A stretch of DNA of 64,000 nucleotides, from the NCBI RefSeq assembly GCF_001641265.1, contig NW_020167529.1, positions 459,001 to 523,000 on the forward strand, in the 5' to 3' direction. This document shows positions 47,538 to 57,148 of this stretch, one piece after another; positions within the stretch are counted from its first letter, which is position 1; the number at the start of each line of letters is the position of its first letter. Origin of the DNA: Pseudogymnoascus destructans (lineage: Eukaryota > Ascomycota > Leotiomycetes > Thelebolales > Thelebolaceae). A program made the position numbers and the translations under genes. The notes below the pieces were generated by a model. The model saw nothing but the letters and a program-made list of their open reading frames with translations. It did not search any database and was not told where the DNA came from.

Positions 47538-48446
47538 TGTCATACTGACATTCGTTGCACTCAGTTTGCTATCAAACTCAAGAGCAAACTTAGAAATCTC
47601 CTCCTCAAACCTACAAGTCACTATACATATTTTGGCTTGTCACACCAACAACAAGAGCAATACTACTCAACGATTGCTACAACCCTCTATGATTCATTAC
47701 ACATCATTGCTCCTTAGTTACTGCGCCGATATGACCACATAGCATATCTCTACAACCCTCTATGATTCATTACATGACATCACTCCTTAGTTACTGGGCT
47801 AATACTACACATGACATATCTCTATCAACTAGAGGCCTAGGAACATGAACGATAGCTTCCAAAAGCTTCTACAACCATCTATGATTCATTACATGTCATC
47901 GCTCCTTAGTTACCTACAAGATTGGTTAAGTTATGACATAATCTGTCTATATGGGTACTCTGACCTTGGACCTCCTTTCACTTCCTATAGGCTAGGAACC
48001 TAAGAGATGGTTCTATGGGATTCTCTTATGTCGACTACAGTTACCAAGCCTGGTTAGTCATGGAAAGTCTTGGAAAATGAGAGAACTACACTCCTTTAGC
48101 ATAAATAGGACTGCCCGTTCCTTAAGAAAGGGCAAGCAGACAATACAGTAAATCGACTATCACATACTTCCATGTCTTTTCCAAGCTTCCAAGCATTGAT
48201 CTTGTTACTCCTTGTTTCTGAAAAGTCAGTGAGGTGCTAACCTCTGACTTATCCCTGAGTTCTCAGACTCAACATTTGTTACAACTTGTCTAAACCACTC
48301 CACTATATCATACACCTGATTGCTGCGTTGTGGAATAGTCTAAGCTACGACCCTTTGGCTCTTTTTCTAAGACAGTGTGTTGTCTTAGTAAAATCATCCC
48401 TTCCTTGGGTGGCTAGATTCTCACATCTGGTGCACCCACCATTACA
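47538..48446 (+). mobile_element. LTR, family A, second tandem copy
   Basis: 909 bp, TGTCATACTGACA to CACCCACCATTACA. It follows the truncated copy head to tail. TTAGT and AAACT flank it, so no duplication is seen. Direct abutment of two LTRs suggests nested insertion followed by deletion, or recombination. Confidence 0.85.
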
Positions 48447-48780
48447 AAACTGCTTTAAAGCTTCGAATACCGATTACTGCAGTGTGTACTACACAAAAGC
48501 TTGATCCTAGTATGAAAGATATTGCGTTAACTATAAGTGATTGGGCTATTATTGAAGCTCTTGAACGATTGTTTCTGGTATTCTTAAAGCCATCGAGATG
48601 GTTACAAAGCGATTCATATCCAATCCTTAACTTTACTATCCCTCTTTACTTAAAGATGATAAATAAAGTTATATCGATACAAGAAGATCTTGGTAAAAGC
48701 TCTGCAATTGGACTAGCATGCGGAGCTGCACTTCAAAAGCTTAATGAGTATTATACTTTTACAACGAATCAGCAGTGTAA
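48447..48780 (+). pseudogene. hAT transposase fragment
   Basis: The plus frame reads MKDIALTISDWAIIEALERLFLVFLKPSRWLQSDSYPILNFTIPLYLKMI, typical of the segment of hAT transposases that follows the all-alpha insertion (W-x-L..F..T..LS..YP.L). It is only about 100 residues and is cut by LTRs on both sides. It differs from the hAT at the right edge (SPTDWKKLKYLVALLRPFAEFTHLIG). Confidence 0.75.
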
Positions 48781-49054
48781 TGTAACACTGACTTCTAAAC
48801 GATAGAAGACACAGAGGTTTCTTGCGTAAGGTTGACTTGACAGAGGAGGCAGGGGATTAGACACAAAGGCTTTCCAAGTAACACATTACAGTATTGTAAA
48901 GAATACTATATTGAGTTGAGCACGAAGCTCCTATCTAAGGAAATACTATCTACTTATATAGTGGCGTCGTGCCAAAGGGATATCCGTGGATAACATGGAT
49001 AACATAATATCCATGATATCCAATGTTATCCATCATGTGAGGTTGCAGCCTTAC
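48781..49054 (-). mobile_element. LTR, family C, diverged or partial copy
   Basis: 48781-48973 matches the family C LTR in reverse (CTGACTTCTAAACGATAGAAG, GAGCACGAAGCTCCTATCTAAG, ATATAGTGGCGTCGTGCC). Then a different sequence rich in GGATAACAT/ATATCCAT follows and may end GCAGCCTTACA at 49054. If that is the true end, it is a subfamily with a replaced 5' half. No target duplication was found. Confidence 0.65.
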
Positions 49055-49899
49055 AGCTTATATAGTTAGCCTCTTATCTAATCTGACTGACACTAGAGAT
49101 TAAGCGACAAATGCATTTCGTCACTCTTGTTGCTACGTGGGGCAAACTCAACTTTAGTGTAAGCAGACATCCAATCATGAAAAGGATAAAGATTTAGAGC
49201 GGGTCTAGAACTAAGCCGTTCAGCCAATCACACCTCACGTCATCCAGCCACCTGTCAGTGTCTACCCACTGCCCGCGGGAGTTGCCCCAAACCCCACTTA
49301 AACCAACGTACCCATGTACACCTGATTGTGCAGTTTGTAGCTTAGCTCTCTCTTCTCCTCTCCCCATTCCAACATTCCAAGGAAAGGACCTCCAGTCGTC
49401 AATTCACCACCCAAACAGCCCGCATCTCCATCACCAAAACAACCTCATAATCAACTCATGCAACTCATCAACAGTTGATAGCTGTTGTTGACAATATCGC
49501 CGTTTATATCATTCTGTGAGTATTCCCTTCCTCTCTGTCTGCTTCTCCACCAGCATCAGTCGATTGCGTCGCCAAGACCGATGAACCCAAGCTTGTCCAC
49601 GCCAAAACATCGCATCACGAACTGCCGAGTTATCCCTACGACCGTCTCCCCCACAATCCGCGACGCTCGTGCTTTACAAGCTCCCCAGACAGCCAGCGAG
49701 CCTGGAGCCAACGCTCTGTGCATCAGCACGCTCTTGTTTACTCCTCGTCATCCCGTCGTTCCGTCGCGTCGCCCATTCCTCGTCCTCGCCGATACATACG
49801 ATTCGATCCAGAGCCTCCTCGCGCCTTATTCACTCACAACTAACATCCCACTGCAGAAAGCCTACGTCCGCATCGCGCTTCATCGTCAATTCCGCAAAG
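49055..49899. other. 5' region of the small membrane protein gene
   Basis: 845 bp with CT-rich and CA-rich stretches (49350-49460, 49500-49560), typical of a fungal promoter and 5' leader. The long frame at 49485-50138 is out of phase with the conserved small protein and is not supported. Confidence 0.5.
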
Positions 49900-50088
49900 A
49901 TGCCTACCATCCACACCCTCGACGCGCGCGACGTCGCCATGCAGCTCTCCAAGCGCGAGAACTGGGCCAAGAAGGAGGCTGGTGTCGTGGTCGTGTTCTG
50001 TATCGTTGGCGTTGTCGCGCTTGGCGTCATCTGGTTGTGCATCCACAAGTGGATGCTCCGCCGTCGTGCGAACAGGCCCGAGAAATAG
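49900..50088 (+). CDS. Small single-pass membrane protein, conserved type, unknown role
   Basis: 62 residues from ATG in GCAAAGATGC. The N-terminus is soluble (MPTIHTLDARDVAMQLSKRE), followed by NWAKKEAG, a 23-residue hydrophobic helix (VVVVFCIVGVVALGVIWLCI) and a basic end (HKWMLRRRANRPEK). The KR.NWA..E.GV.VVFCIV pattern recalls short conserved proteins of filamentous ascomycetes. By the positive-inside rule the C-terminus would be cytosolic. A frame of 139 codons continues upstream, but its product is Ser/Pro-rich leader-like sequence. Confidence 0.75.
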   Translation: MPTIHTLDARDVAMQLSKRENWAKKEAGVVVVFCIVGVVALGVIWLCIHKWMLRRRANRPEK

Positions 50089-50612
50089 ATGGGTTTGGAG
50101 GATCCGGGGGGAGGGTGTATAGTGTAGCGATGGACTGATGAAAGGGGTGCGTCGGGATATTGGACCCGTGACGCGGATGTGGGAGGGATGGGGTTATTGA
50201 TTTAATAGAGGACTAGTGGCCGGAAGGGGGCGGATATCATGTGGTATAGTGGCGGATGTTTTCTTCACCTGGCGGAGTTCGTACATGGTCTATTTTATAG
50301 CTGTTCATAATTACAATGGATCGTTGTCTTGTGAATGAAATGGGCCAATGCCACTACTGATATTATTCATGAAAACACCGAATTTATATTTAGGCGAATT
50401 ATGTCTTCTAACGCTTCTCATCTATCACTTAAGCAGCTTAGTATACAGCTCATCATCTATCATCCGAGGCGCTTGAGCTGGAGCCCACCCATCATCTATC
50501 GTCGGGGCTTGTAACAACTGGATGTGCGGATGACCGTTTCAAAGGAAGCCTGCCCATCATTGTCGCGGCTCCAGCCCCTATTGGTGCAACGATGCAGCCT
50601 GTTCTTGCACAA
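50089..50612. other. Intergenic, convergent 3' region
   Basis: No gene is supported. The phrase CATCATCTATC(A/G)TC recurs at about 50450-50510. Confidence 0.5.
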
Positions 50613-51180
50613 CTATCTGGCAAATATTTTCAGTGCCATGTTCACGCTTCCAGTGGCAATGACACAGCGAATCTGCACATCTTGTGCGCTTCCTCCCGCC
50701 TCGCCGTTGGCTGGAGGTTTATCCTTATCCTTCACAATTGACGGAGCCCATGCCAGACAAGAGAAGAAGTGATCATGCAGACTCGATAGCTCCTTGACGC
50801 ACTTTCCATCTTGGCTAAGGTCCCAGCATCGTAGTGCCTTGTCGTCTGCAACAGAGATGAGATATTTGCCACCAGGGTGGGAAACAAGAGACCGCACCCA
50901 GTTGTCATGGCCGATCAGTGTCTTGAAACAACTGCCCCGTGTATCCCACAGCTTGATGGTCTTATCTCGCGAACCCGTGGCCATAAACTCTGATGTGCTA
51001 GTTAGAGGCGGCGATTTTTGCAATCCAGCTAGAGTTGCTAGGTATTGATATAGGATGGTGGCGCAAATACGCAGCACTCGATAAAGTTCCCGTGGCCGAA
51101 CAATGTCAATTTATTTTCTGCTACTGATCCGGAAACATTCCATAAACGGAGGGTCCGGTCATCGCCAGTCGACAGAATGG
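50613..51180 (-). pseudogene. LIS1/PAC1 (NudF)-type WD40 fragment, 5'-truncated
   Basis: The main frame ends with repeats typical of the LIS1/PAC1 C-terminus: ATGSRDKTIKLWDTRGSCFKTLIGHDNWVRSLVSHPGGKYLISVADDKALRCWDL, then QIRCVIATGSVNMALKIFAR and a stop. Upstream a second frame gives ILSTGDDRTLRLWNVSGSVAE..LFGHGNFIECCVFAPPSY, so a frameshift lies at about 51040-51060. The LisH domain, coiled coil and about five WD repeats are missing, and the fragment stops a few bases from the SCOC gene's stop codon. Intact PAC1 recruits dynein regulators; this piece cannot. A full copy presumably exists elsewhere in the genome. Confidence 0.82.
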
Positions 51181-51193
51181 AAGATCCGTTATA

Positions 51194-51538
51194 TTACTTC
51201 TTCCTGCTGCCGGAGCCGGTGGCCGCGATCTTAGGTGTGGACATAAGATCGCTAATGTACCTCTGCAGGAACTTATTATTGCCGTCCAGCTTGTCGTGCT
51301 CCTCCTTGATTGCCTCGATGCAGTTAAAGATCTCCAGCAGGGACTCGTTGAGCAGTTTTGCGTGTCTGTGGGAAGAGGACAAAACGGGTTAACGAAAAAT
51401 GTCTGTCGCTCTGTGCTGAGCTTGACCGGTGTGGACCGGAAACGGGGAGGCAATCGAGGGTCGGACTGACTGTGATAACTGTACTCTGGCCTCCTGGCTC
51501 ATCTTCTCCAGCTCGTCGCTGTTCCGCCGCGGGGTCAT
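51194..51538 (-). CDS. Short coiled-coil (SCOC/Slo1-type) protein
   Basis: Exons 51538-51471 and 51365-51194, joined across a 105-nt intron (GTCAGT..CACAG), give MTPRRNSDELEKMSQEARVQLSQHAKLLNES..AIKEEHDKLDGNNKFLQRYISDLMSTPKI, 79 residues. The KEEHDKLDGNNKFLQRYISDLM stretch matches the SCOC domain (KEENLKLKSENQVLGQYIENLM in animals), a parallel coiled coil that binds Arl1-type GTPases at the Golgi. The frame is open upstream of this Met (ECKKGEEVFDKDDARA) back to an AG at about 51624, so one or more 5' exons may exist. The stop is only 13 bp from the truncated WD40 remnant. Confidence 0.75.
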
Positions 51539-52018
51539 GGCGCGGGCGTCGTCCTTATCAAAGACCTCCTCGCCCTTCTTACATTCGGTGGTGCGGTGGC
51601 GGTACAGTAGATTGAGGAGCTCCTGGAAGACTTAGCGGAGATGAGGGCGTTAGCATATGAGTTACTGGAATACGGGGGCGAGTCGTCGAGCACCTTTTAC
51701 ATACATCAGCATTGAATCCATCTAAGCTTGCACTTGGTAATTAGCCTCGCAATGGCCTTTGACAGCTCTCCACCGCCGACGTTGAGGTATCTTGAAAGAC
51801 TATCATTGTATTAGTGGGTCGTCGCCGAAAGAGTTTGCATAACTTAATCTAGGTACTTACACACGATACTTTGATCACCTTTAAAAGCTTTGAAATTCTG
51901 GAGGAGTGACAACTGTTGTCAGATGTTACCACATTAACGGCAATATCCGTATTATGACGTATACATACAATCTTGAGCTCATATATTGTTAGGCAGAACG
52001 GGACCCCAACGTAGTTCA
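51539..52018 (-). other. Possible 5' exons, unresolved
   Basis: On the minus strand several short open pieces lie between splice-like signals: MNYVGVPFCLTIYELKI from 52018 before GTATGT, NFKAFKGDQSIV before GTAAGT, a piece after ACTAATACAATGATAG (SRYLNVGGGELSKAIARL), and a piece before GTATGT at about 51701. Branch-point-like CACTAATAC supports real splicing. I could not join them into one frame with the SCOC gene and do not recognise the product. Confidence 0.35.
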
Positions 52019-52076
52019 TTCATCTCATATGTCAAAATTTAAAAGAGAGAGGACGAATCTTTTTGCAAGCTTCAAT

Positions 52077-52577
52077 ATGGACTTCCATCAAAAGAACAAA
52101 ATCAATATCAGCGTAAGTAGTTTGTGACCCAGCACGTTTTTTGCACCTGTCGGCTTTTATATTTTTACTGAACTTTACACGGAGTCTCTCTCCCTCAACG
52201 AGCAACGACTCTTTCGCCTCTACGGCAAGCTCCCCTCCGAATTCGGCCACCTCACGGAGCACAAATACTTCGACTCTGGTGACTACGCTCTCTCCAAAGC
52301 CGGAAAAGCTAGTTCGGTCGACACCGAAAGCGTTGGCTCTCAGCATCCTCTCCCAAAGAACATACCACATCTCTCTTCCCCTAGCGTAGGCATCGCAAGC
52401 CAGGGCGGTAGTGGCAATAGCAACGTTAATCCGGGAACCGCTGGTGGTTCACAGAGTGCAAGTCCGGTTAAGGATAGTAGCCATTTGAGCAGGGAGTCTA
52501 GTGTTGATCTGTTGGAGGACAAAAAGAAAGCGGACAAGGTGGTTGGTAGTGCTAACCCGTCGCCTGCGAAGGACTGA
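52077..52577 (+). CDS. igo1: Endosulfine (Igo1/ENSA/ARPP19 type)
   Basis: Exons 52077-52112 and 52185-52577 (72-nt intron, GTAAGT..GAG) give 142 residues: MDFHQKNKINIS then SLSLNEQRLFRLYGKLP..HKYFDSGDYALSKAGKA..HPLPKNIPH. FDSGDY is the invariant core, whose Ser is the Greatwall/Rim15 phosphorylation site; the phosphorylated protein inhibits PP2A-B55 and links nutrient signalling to quiescence and mitosis. The C-terminal half is Ser/Gly-rich and variable. The acceptor (CGGAG) is weaker than usual, but the spliced join is the family sequence. The gene is divergent from the SCOC region. Confidence 0.9.
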
Positions 52578-52753
52578 AGGTCCGGCCGCACTCCTCGCAT
52601 TCGAAAACGTAAGCTGGGGAGTCGAGGTGCTGGTCGAGAGACTGTTAGGTCCTGAAGGAAAGAGGAGACTGCGCAGGTACGTGTATATCTTAGTTCTACA
52701 GACATGAGACGTTCTTGCCTTCATAATATTTCTGTACTAAAAGTAGCGTTCGC

Positions 52754-53510
52754 TTAGAATCCACGGTAAGTTACAGCCCATATAGATTCAAATTGTAATC
52801 GTCTCATCAAACATAGGCATCTAGAGACATCTAGAGACAGACTCTCTTCTCCTTCACTTTCATTACCATCGTGGGTGCTATCGTGTAGGCGAACTCGCCA
52901 ATTAAACCCAGGGAGATGGATTACTCTTTCAGGATCTTCATTCCACTCCGTTGCCAACCCCACATCTTCCATTGTCTCGGTAATTATACGGGCATTTTCC
53001 GCCCTCTTCTCCAAATCAGCAAAATTGTCACCAATGACACAATGTCGAAGAACTAGGCCGCCGTCTTCGATACACCCGTCAAGGTCCTGCTCATGGAAAT
53101 AGCAGTAGCCGACATGATGAGACGAAGCATCGCCACGAATTTCGCCATTCCCACATCTGCTGCAGCATCGCCCTTGAGATCACACCCTTCTGTTCCAGTA
53201 CTTCAAACGCTGATTGAAGCATTTTCATTTTTGTCATCTCATCCTCTGGCCACTGTGCTTGCTCCGATATTAGTTCCCGTAGGACAGATTCTGCTACATC
53301 AGTGATGCCGGGAATCGCATCCTCTCCTGCCTCAAAATGATCAGTCAAGACTTTCCGTGAGGCTCTCAAAATCAACGGAGCCACGCTGTAACATTGATCG
53401 TGCGAACGATTTAACCTCATCGATGTCTTCAATACCCGGAATTTCCAAATAGACTGTTCCTTGCATTCTGAGCCTTCATCGACGAGTATGCTGAAGCCTC
53501 GAGTGGCTCA
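52754..53510 (-). pseudogene. Unknown protein, frameshifted remnant
   Basis: Three overlapping frames form one coherent protein-like text: GTVYLEIPGIEDIDEVKSFAR (from about 53460), then VLTDHFEAGEDAIPGITDVAESVLREL..EMTKMKMLQSAFEVLEQKGV, then HHVGYCYFHEQDLDGCIEDGG..VIGDNFADLEKRAENARIITETMEDVG to a stop at about 52800. At least two indels separate them and no splice signals explain the shifts. I do not recognise the family. Confidence 0.5.
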
Positions 53511-54580
53511 AAAGCGAAGAAACGAATTCGACGGCGACGTTTTTCGATCTTAGCGTGTAACATGCCTTAACTCCTTCTCCCGATTCCTGCATCCGACCCC
53601 AATCAGCCCATATAATCCCCCCGCTTCATGGATGCAACGCAATCAAGGTGTCACAGCAACCTTGCCTAACCCGTCATTATTGTTGCCGCCGTCGTGAGGT
53701 GTTTTTGCCATTGGCCAAGGCACATTCCCACAAGCATGAGCAAGAATCATTCCTTGTCATGTGTTCCATCCGCCCTAATCCAACCGCGATGATGCCGACA
53801 CTTCAGTGAGGTCCACCAGAATCCATAATGTCGCGACCCGATATTGGTTACCAGAGACAAGACATTGTTGGTGGTCGAAAAATGCCTGTCAGGGGGATCC
53901 TGGATATCGCAACGCTCAGCAGTATAGCCTCCGACTAAATTTGGGCGACGACGTCCGATGTAGGTGTTGGAATTCGAGTGGGAACAGACGGGGGAAATTG
54001 CTCTGGACAGACCGCCAGCGCGTTGTCGTCGCCCTATCGCCGAGAACCGGCCAAGTTCAGCCTAGCTGACTGCCTTGCAACTTGTAAAAGGCTGAGACGA
54101 CAGAATGATAGGCGCATGACGACTTTGAGGAGGTCGAAGGCGAGTTAGAGCCGGAGCATTCGACAGATCTGGATACATGCTGCGAAATTGGTAGGAGAGA
54201 AGGGGGCAGTGCAGCCGAGAAGGTGTGGGCCAGAGCCGAAAGTGTGTGATGGAAAGGAACGAGGGAGAGTGCGGATAGAGGAGCGAGGGGCAGCGTCTAC
54301 TTATACTTCTGAGGTTGAGGAAAAGCGGCGTGGTGTAGATCGGCAGGCAGTAATGCCTAAACCACGCACGCCAAACTAGAACGAGACACCGCCAAACCCG
54401 AAGTAGAGGCGCTAAACCGAAGCGAGCCAGGACGCTGAAAACCGCGCCCCGCTTGCCGTCGCATAGTATACTCGATATATGCATTAAGTCGATATATTTT
54501 TGTGGATCCGAGGCATCAACTTATCATATTTTTACTGTAGTTGCCTACAGTAGGACCCCTGTTATAGCGATGTAATTTTG
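53511..54580. other. Intergenic, old repeat traces
   Basis: No gene is supported. At 54460-54580 the text (GTATACTCGATATATGCATTAAGTCGATA.. TACTGTAGTTGCCTACAGTAGGACCCCTGTTATAGCGATG) resembles an eroded transposon end, with the palindrome CTGTAG-TTGC-CTACAG and AGTCGATA phrases also seen in the 9.1-kb inverted-repeat element. Confidence 0.4.
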
Positions 54581-54941
54581 ACAACACTTGAATGGGGGAT
54601 TATTGTCGGAAAAAATACGATGCGCACCCCTTTGGGTTTGGCTGCCAAGGTGCCACCAAGTGGGCCGGCCCCAACCCCCCTGTAGCCACCCCATCAACAC
54701 GCTCGCGAGGCCTCAGAAGGCTCGTTCCCACCGAGTTTTGGAGATATAGTATAGGGTAACGACGAGCTTTCTCGTAAATTAACATCTTATATAGTAATAT
54801 ATGTGCACTACGCCTACGTCGTTAACTTTTTTTAAAATAAAATGGGGTCGCCGTAGGCGAGGGAAATTTTGAGTTTTGCAGAAATCACTTGCGCATTGCG
54901 CATCGTATTTTTTCACCTGTGAATTCGGGAAACTAGTAAAA

Positions 54942-54967
54942 AATCACCTGCGCATGCGCAGGTGATT
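54942..54967. repeat. Perfect 26-bp palindrome
   Basis: AATCACCTGCGCA followed directly by its reverse complement. About 60 bp to the left a degenerate version occurs (ATCACTTGCGCATTGCGCATCG..TTCACCTGTGAATT). It lies between the 3' end of the H3-like gene and the edge of the AT-rich island. It could be a protein-binding site, an element end or a cruciform. Confidence 0.9.
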
Positions 54968-55059
54968 CCTCGTTTCCAACGAGAATTTTGATATATAGCC
55001 TATATAAACATCATTTTTTGGAAGTAAATTGCTCTATATAGCCTATAGTCTACTATATA

Positions 55060-55706
55060 CTAGAAGGTATGCCACCACTGTACACTTCTATTATTGTTTT
55101 CTCGCCATAAACGAGCAATATCAATGTCCTTCTTCATAAGTACTGCTCTTTTCCCTCGTGCCCCACGATGCATATAAGTAGCTATAAAATTAACCTCTTT
55201 CCTTGCTAAGTCTGCATCTGCTTTATCAGCTGCTATACGCTCCCCCTGGAGGGTACTATAGAGCCTCGTTATAGACGAGAATTCGCCATACTTCTTCCAA
55301 AATACCTCCCAGTCCCTCTGGCAGGCAACAAATGAGTAATAAATAAACTAAAATAGTTGTTAGTATCGAGGTAATAAGGTGTATTATCGTAGCTTACCCT
55401 CCATTGAAACCAGTTATTCTTAATTACCTTCCAGTAAGTTGGAAGGCTGTCTTTATGTAGTATCTTCCAATACTTAAGTGGTATACTTTGGTCGTTAATA
55501 ACGAGGGTTTTTCCCTCGTCCCAGTCGAGGATAAGTTGTGGTAATTCCTTGTATGCCTGATATGTTTTTGATGGTGGGATAGAAATTAAGGAAATAAGAA
55601 CAAGTTCTCCTTTGTTAAGGAAATCAAGCTGTATATAACCCTCTTTGTCGTTTTGGTAGCGACCCTTTTTGATGGGGTTGGTGGTAAGTAGAGTAGCTGA
55701 GGTCAC
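55060..55706 (-). CDS. Unknown protein with histone-H3-like C-terminus, AT-rich island
   Basis: Exons 55706-55398 and 55347-55060 are joined across a 50-nt intron with GTAAGC donor, TACTAAC branch point and TTTTAG acceptor, giving at least 198 residues. The start is uncertain: 55706 is a GTG, and the frame is open a little further up (ESIVVAYYSSVTSATLL) to a stop near 55740. The N-terminal part is unfamiliar (IKKGRYQNDKEGYIQLDFLN, KELPQLILDWDEG, LHKDSLPTYWKVI, WKKYGEFSSITRLY). The end, KRAVLMKKDIDIARLWREN, aligns without gaps to the histone H3 end KRVTIMPKDIQLARRIRGE (9 of 19 identical), preceded by a helix-like stretch. No other H3 helix is clear, so a partial histone fold is inference. Codons are AT-rich, unlike the neighbouring genes, suggesting a mobile or transferred origin. 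Confidence 0.6.
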
Positions 55707-55710
55707 TGAA

Positions 55711-56089
55711 CTATAGTAGGCGACGACAATACTCTCTGGTTTTCCTCGTTGTCAACGACCCTTTCGGCTTCTTTGTCTGCGTTGTCCCTTTTCCTTTTTG
55801 ACTCATTTGGAATGACAAGTTTATAGGATTCCTTGATAGGACCGACTTATTTCTTACTATTATACCTTTAGCACCTATATATAAGTAAATATATATACCT
55901 TTCAGCTTCATATTTAGCTAGGTTAAAGGCATTGGCCCAGCTTAAAAGTCGGTTTTTCTCAGTAATTGTATCAGAATCAATTATATTTTTAGGTGGAATA
56001 AATGATTCAATTGATGTATGGCCTGTGTCAATTTCTCGTTGTAGATGAGTATTTGAAGACATCTTCTTTTCTCTCGATGGGAGCGACAT
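55711..56089 (-). other. Additional coding-like pieces upstream of the H3-like gene
   Basis: On the minus strand, 56089 downward reads MSLPSREKKMSSNTHLQREI..TITEKNRLLSWANAFNLAKYEAE, then a GTATAT site; 55911 downward contains GAKGIIVRNKSVLSRNPINLSFQMSQKGKGTTQTKKPKGSLTTRKTRE. These look like 5' exons or a diverged second gene of the same island, but no combination of splice sites kept the frame, so an indel or pseudogene state is likely. Confidence 0.4.
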
Positions 56090-56650
56090 TTTTATTATAG
56101 TTGTAGCTAAATTATTTTATGATGTTATTTAATAATAATGCCTCTATATAGTTAGGGTTATTCCTCATCCTTAGCGAGGAATCTAATGAGGTTCTACACA
56201 GATTATATAATATAGAGCACCTTCCCTCGTACCTTTCCTTTTACCTACTCTTAAAGCTTTAAGATGGATACACTCACTGAGAACGAGGATTTTGAAGATA
56301 GAGAGGATCTTATTACAGCAACAGAGCAATTACTAGCTGACAAGTTACAAGCCCAGACTGCGTATGAAGAATTCAGTTTTCATCAAAGTACAAGCCAAAT
56401 TAAGCAGTCATCAAATGCTGCTTTAGCACCTACAACGCATGCTGCATATACCTTGTAGGTAACGAGTTATTATAAAATGCTCATCTCTAACGTAAGAGAT
56501 ATCAACGGCTACTGGAGAAACACACCCATTTTCGTGTATGATTCTCTGCCCTAAAGGATTCCTCCCTAACAAATAGGTTAGAAGGTTCTAGAAATCTACG
56601 CCTAGTCGCAGAGAGTTCGTATGACTCTCTCTGAAACTAAGCGTCGAATC
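56090..56650 (+). other. AT-rich flank with short ORF
   Basis: A short frame from 56264 (MDTLTENEDFEDREDLITATEQLL..THAAYTL, 64 residues) is acidic and divergently oriented from the H3-like gene; its status is unknown. The inverted pair CAGAGAGTTCGTATGACTCTCTCTG at about 56617 could form a hairpin. Confidence 0.35.
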
Positions 56651-57148
56651 TCACGATATACCAGGCTATGGTCAGCCTGAAGGGTTTAGCGCCCCTAGTT
56701 TGGTTCCCAAGGCCGATCCAGTCTTTCGTCAATCACTTCCTTCGCCTGCCTGCGCAGCAAAGGGATATAGCGGAACGCTCTGATACAGGCCTAGTCTCGG
56801 AGTCGCCGATCTTCTTTGTAGCCAGAACAGTGCCACTTTGGGGCAGCAAAGCTCAGCCTCTACGGAAAGATCACCGAGCCTGGTGTCATTTTCGCCAGAG
56901 TTCCCACTGATTTGATTCAGGACGCGGCTTTCACAGCTATCGATCCGGAAGATTGGCACACATGGGATGATTACGCCATCTAGCAACCTCATACGTAATG
57001 CCAAAAGTGAGCGAAGCGGTTGGGCGACTGCCACGGGTGTTCTGTAGGCCGGATTACAGGCGCTAGCCGTAGCTCACGAGTATATATAGGACGGGTGTCC
57101 CTCAGCAGATAGCGAGTTCATAGGTCTCGTCCAATATCAAAGTTCAAG
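56651..57148. promoter_or_regulatory. 5' region of the chromodomain gene with TATA box
   Basis: TATATATA at about 57082-57089 lies about 60 bp upstream of the start codon, in GAGTATATATAGGACGGGTG, a good TATA context. No gene is supported in the rest. Confidence 0.55.

Noticed and set aside
35738..49054. CRISPR-like direct repeats
   Set aside because: Repeats are LTR pieces and microsatellites with no regular spacers; the organism is eukaryotic.
49485..50138. 217-codon plus frame over the small membrane gene
   Set aside because: Out of phase with the conserved short protein; Ser/Pro/Arg leader-like translation.
56668..57034. Short frames on both strands upstream of the chromodomain gene
   Set aside because: No family motif; the region contains the TATA box and leader.
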